NCBI GenBank assembly: GCA_903930395.1
Contig: CAIYYE010000177.1
Coordinates: 1-7,381 of the forward strand
Origin: an uncultured beta proteobacterium
GTDB lineage: Bacteria; Pseudomonadota; Gammaproteobacteria; Burkholderiales; Rhodocyclaceae
Reading direction: 5' to 3'
Length of the DNA stretch: 7,381 nucleotides
Shown piece by piece: positions 6,140-7,381 of this stretch. A program made the translations under genes and the position numbers. The notes beneath the pieces were generated by a model. The model saw only the letters and a program-made list of their open reading frames with translations, searched no databases and had not been told where the DNA came from. How positions within the stretch are numbered: the stretch's first letter is position 1; each line of letters begins with the position of its first letter.

Positions 6140-7033
6140 TCAGGCCAGCCACGCTGCCCAGAGCGGCAGCGTGAGCATCGATCCCAGCGTTGTCGCCGAA
6201 ATCAGCCAGGCAACGCTTCTGCCATCGCCGCCCATGCGCATGGCCAGAATATAGGCGGAAGATGCTGTCGGCAGCGCCGCAAATAGCACAACCACCTGAT
6301 AGTTGAGGCCGGACAGGCCGAGCAGCGAACCAACGCCCAGCGCCACCAGCGGCAAGGCCAGCAGCTTGACGCCCACCAGCCAGAGCGAGAAACCCCGGAC
6401 GCCCGGCGCGCTCTCCAGACGCAAAGCCGCGCCCACGGTGATCAGGCCGAGCGCGATGGAGGCATCAGCCAGCCGGCCCAGAAAGGCCTGCAGCGGCGCC
6501 GGTGGTACAAAACCGGCAAGGTTGAGCAAGAAACCCGCAGCCGTTCCCCAGATCAGCGGGTTACGCGCCACTTCGCGCCACAGGCCGGCTTCGCCGTGGC
6601 GCGCCAGCATCCAGACCGAAACCAGATTGGCGAAAGGCACGGCGGCGCCAACGATCAACCCCATCGTCGCGATCCCGGGCGAACCGAAAAGCATGCCGGC
6701 GACGGCCAGCGCAATGTAGGAATTGAAGCGGTAGGCGCACTGGAACATCGAAGCATAGGTCAGCGCCGGCAGCCGACTCAGCAAGCGAGGCAAGAGACCG
6801 AGCAGCATGCCGGCCGCCATCGCGGCAAAGGCGGTGGCGAGCAGCGGCAGGGCCGACCCCAGGTCCAGCTTCGTCTTGATGATGGCGTTGATGAGCAGGG
6901 CTGGAAAAAGAATGAAATAGACCAGCTTCTCGACACCGCTCCAGAAATGATCACCCAGATGCATCCAGCGCCGGATGGCCGTACCAAGAAGGATCAGGGC
7001 GAAATCGGGCAGCAGGAGCAGGGCGGTATTCAT
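6140..7033 (-). CDS. AEC (auxin efflux carrier) family permease
   Basis: A 297-residue, very hydrophobic inner-membrane protein with about ten predicted helices and the two-half organisation of the AEC family in the bile-acid/auxin-efflux transporter superfamily. Recognisable stretches are FPALLINAI near residues 43-51, the unwound-helix region YRFNSYIALA (101-110), the second-half start ARNPLIWGTAAG (156-167), GLITVGAALRLE (196-207), and AALPTASSAYILA (252-264) followed by MGGD and ISATTLGSMLTLPLW. Length is near the family norm (~300-320). Bacterial members move small carboxylates such as malate or malonate, but the substrate cannot be read here. The stop codon directly abuts the phaM-like stop with no spacer. 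The ribosome site is weak (GAG about 10 nt before the ATG). The small gene upstream on the same strand ends 53 bp away, so co-transcription is possible. Confidence 0.92.
   Translation of the reverse strand: MNTALLLLPDFALILLGTAIRRWMHLGDHFWSGVEKLVYFILFPALLINAIIKTKLDLGSALPLLATAFAAMAAGMLLGLLPRLLSRLPALTYASMFQCAYRFNSYIALAVAGMLFGSPGIATMGLIVGAAVPFANLVSVWMLARHGEAGLWREVARNPLIWGTAAGFLLNLAGFVPPAPLQAFLGRLADASIALGLITVGAALRLESAPGVRGFSLWLVGVKLLALPLVALGVGSLLGLSGLNYQVVVLFAALPTASSAYILAMRMGGDGRSVAWLISATTLGSMLTLPLWAAWLA
6150..6173. terminator. Perfect inverted repeat at the phaM / permease 3' junction
   Basis: CACGCTGCC (6150-6158) and GGCAGCGTG (6165-6173) form a perfect 9-bp GC-rich stem around a 6-nt loop, starting 11 nt past the phaM-like stop. 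It lies inside the last codons of the convergent permease gene. Being symmetric it can fold in either transcript. No run of T follows on either strand, so it is not a classic Rho-independent terminator. It could stabilise the phaM mRNA 3' end or cause pausing. Role inferred from position. Confidence 0.45.
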
Positions 7034-7086
7034 CGGTAAAACTCGAAGATGGCTTCACGCCGCCCGGAACAGGCAGCGCCAGCTCA

Positions 7087-7350
7087 CTATTCGCAGACGC
7101 GCAGAAGATCGGCTTCCAGCTCGATTTCGATGCCTTTTTCCAGCTTCTGGGCAATGAACATGCCGCGATACAGACGGCCGGCATTCTCGGTCTTTTTGGC
7201 ATGCGGCGTTTCCCAGTCGGCAACGCGAATGCGGACCATGCCCGTCTGCTCATCCCGCTCCGGCGCCTTGGCTGAAACGCAGGGGGTGGCCAGCACATGG
7301 CGGTTGAACTCGTCCCGGCTGTATTGCATGAGCGTCTTGCCCGGCACCAC
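7087..7350 (-). CDS. Uncharacterised small protein, start uncertain
   Basis: I do not recognise this protein. From the GTG at 7350 it has 87 residues; an ATG at 7329 (MQYSRDEFNRH) would give 80. The frame stays open to the window edge, so it could also be the C-terminal end of a longer protein. No start has a good Shine-Dalgarno. Codons from 7350 inward nearly all end in G or C like the neighbours, while those between 7351 and 7380 are mixed and include AGG, which argues mildly that coding begins near 7350. The protein is soluble, charged and without signal peptide or membrane segment. It has a VRIRVADWETP segment and a strand-like IEIELEADLLRVCE end, with cysteines in ATPC and in the C-terminal VCE. 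It ends 53 bp before the AEC permease on the same strand. Confidence 0.6.
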   Translation of the reverse strand: MVPGKTLMQYSRDEFNRHVLATPCVSAKAPERDEQTGMVRIRVADWETPHAKKTENAGRLYRGMFIAQKLEKGIEIELEADLLRVCE

Positions 7351-7381
7351 CGGACATGTGCCGAGATGGCGGGTCCTAACC

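Noticed and set aside
6303..7039. Plus-strand open frames opposite the AEC permease
   Set aside because: The minus-strand frame encodes a complete permease with family motifs; the plus-strand products are Arg/Gln/Pro-rich shadows.
1..7381. Mobile element, prophage, CRISPR or defence system
   Set aside because: I saw no transposase, integrase, direct-repeat array, terminal repeats or nuclease-type genes, and composition is even apart from the short AT-rich spacer.

Overview
The window is GC-rich, gene-dense chromosomal DNA, most likely from a betaproteobacterium. A Rhodocyclaceae-like host (Dechloromonas, Azonexus, Zoogloea or Accumulibacter relatives) is plausible. Three things point there: a PhaM-type polyhydroxyalkanoate (PHA) granule protein, a long fused indolepyruvate:ferredoxin oxidoreductase, and a histidine kinase H-box style (SHDLRQPLHAL) common in that group. 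The lineage is inferred from gene content, not tested by a search. I see no insertion sequences, CRISPR arrays, tRNA or rRNA genes.

Left part (1-4924, plus strand): three closely packed genes in one reading frame. They are the 3' two-thirds or so of an indolepyruvate ferredoxin oxidoreductase (truncated by the window edge), a membrane-anchored methyltransferase resembling the FAM173 protein-lysine methyltransferase family, and a dCache-type membrane sensor histidine kinase ending in a degenerate receiver-like domain. The gaps are 9 and 6 bp, so one transcript is likely.

Middle (4894-6139): a NarL/LuxR-type response regulator on the minus strand runs tail-to-tail into the kinase gene, sharing 31 bp with it. 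It is the obvious candidate partner of that kinase. A 91-bp AT-rich spacer separates it from a divergent phaM-like gene, which encodes a small PHA-granule-associated protein with a basic C-terminal tail.

Right part (6140-7381, minus strand): an auxin-efflux-carrier (AEC) family permease whose stop codon abuts the phaM stop with no base between them. Just past the phaM stop is a perfect 9-bp stem hairpin. Upstream of the permease, on the same strand, is a small protein I do not recognise; its start is uncertain and it may be cut by the window edge.

Taken together, the region joins 2-oxoacid (aromatic amino acid) oxidation, a two-component system sensing an unknown extracytoplasmic signal, carbon-storage granule biology and a possible carboxylate permease. 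No direct functional link between these parts is proven by the sequence. I found no clearly new defence or mobile system. The most unusual items are the FAM173-like methyltransferase and the kinase's pseudo-receiver tail.
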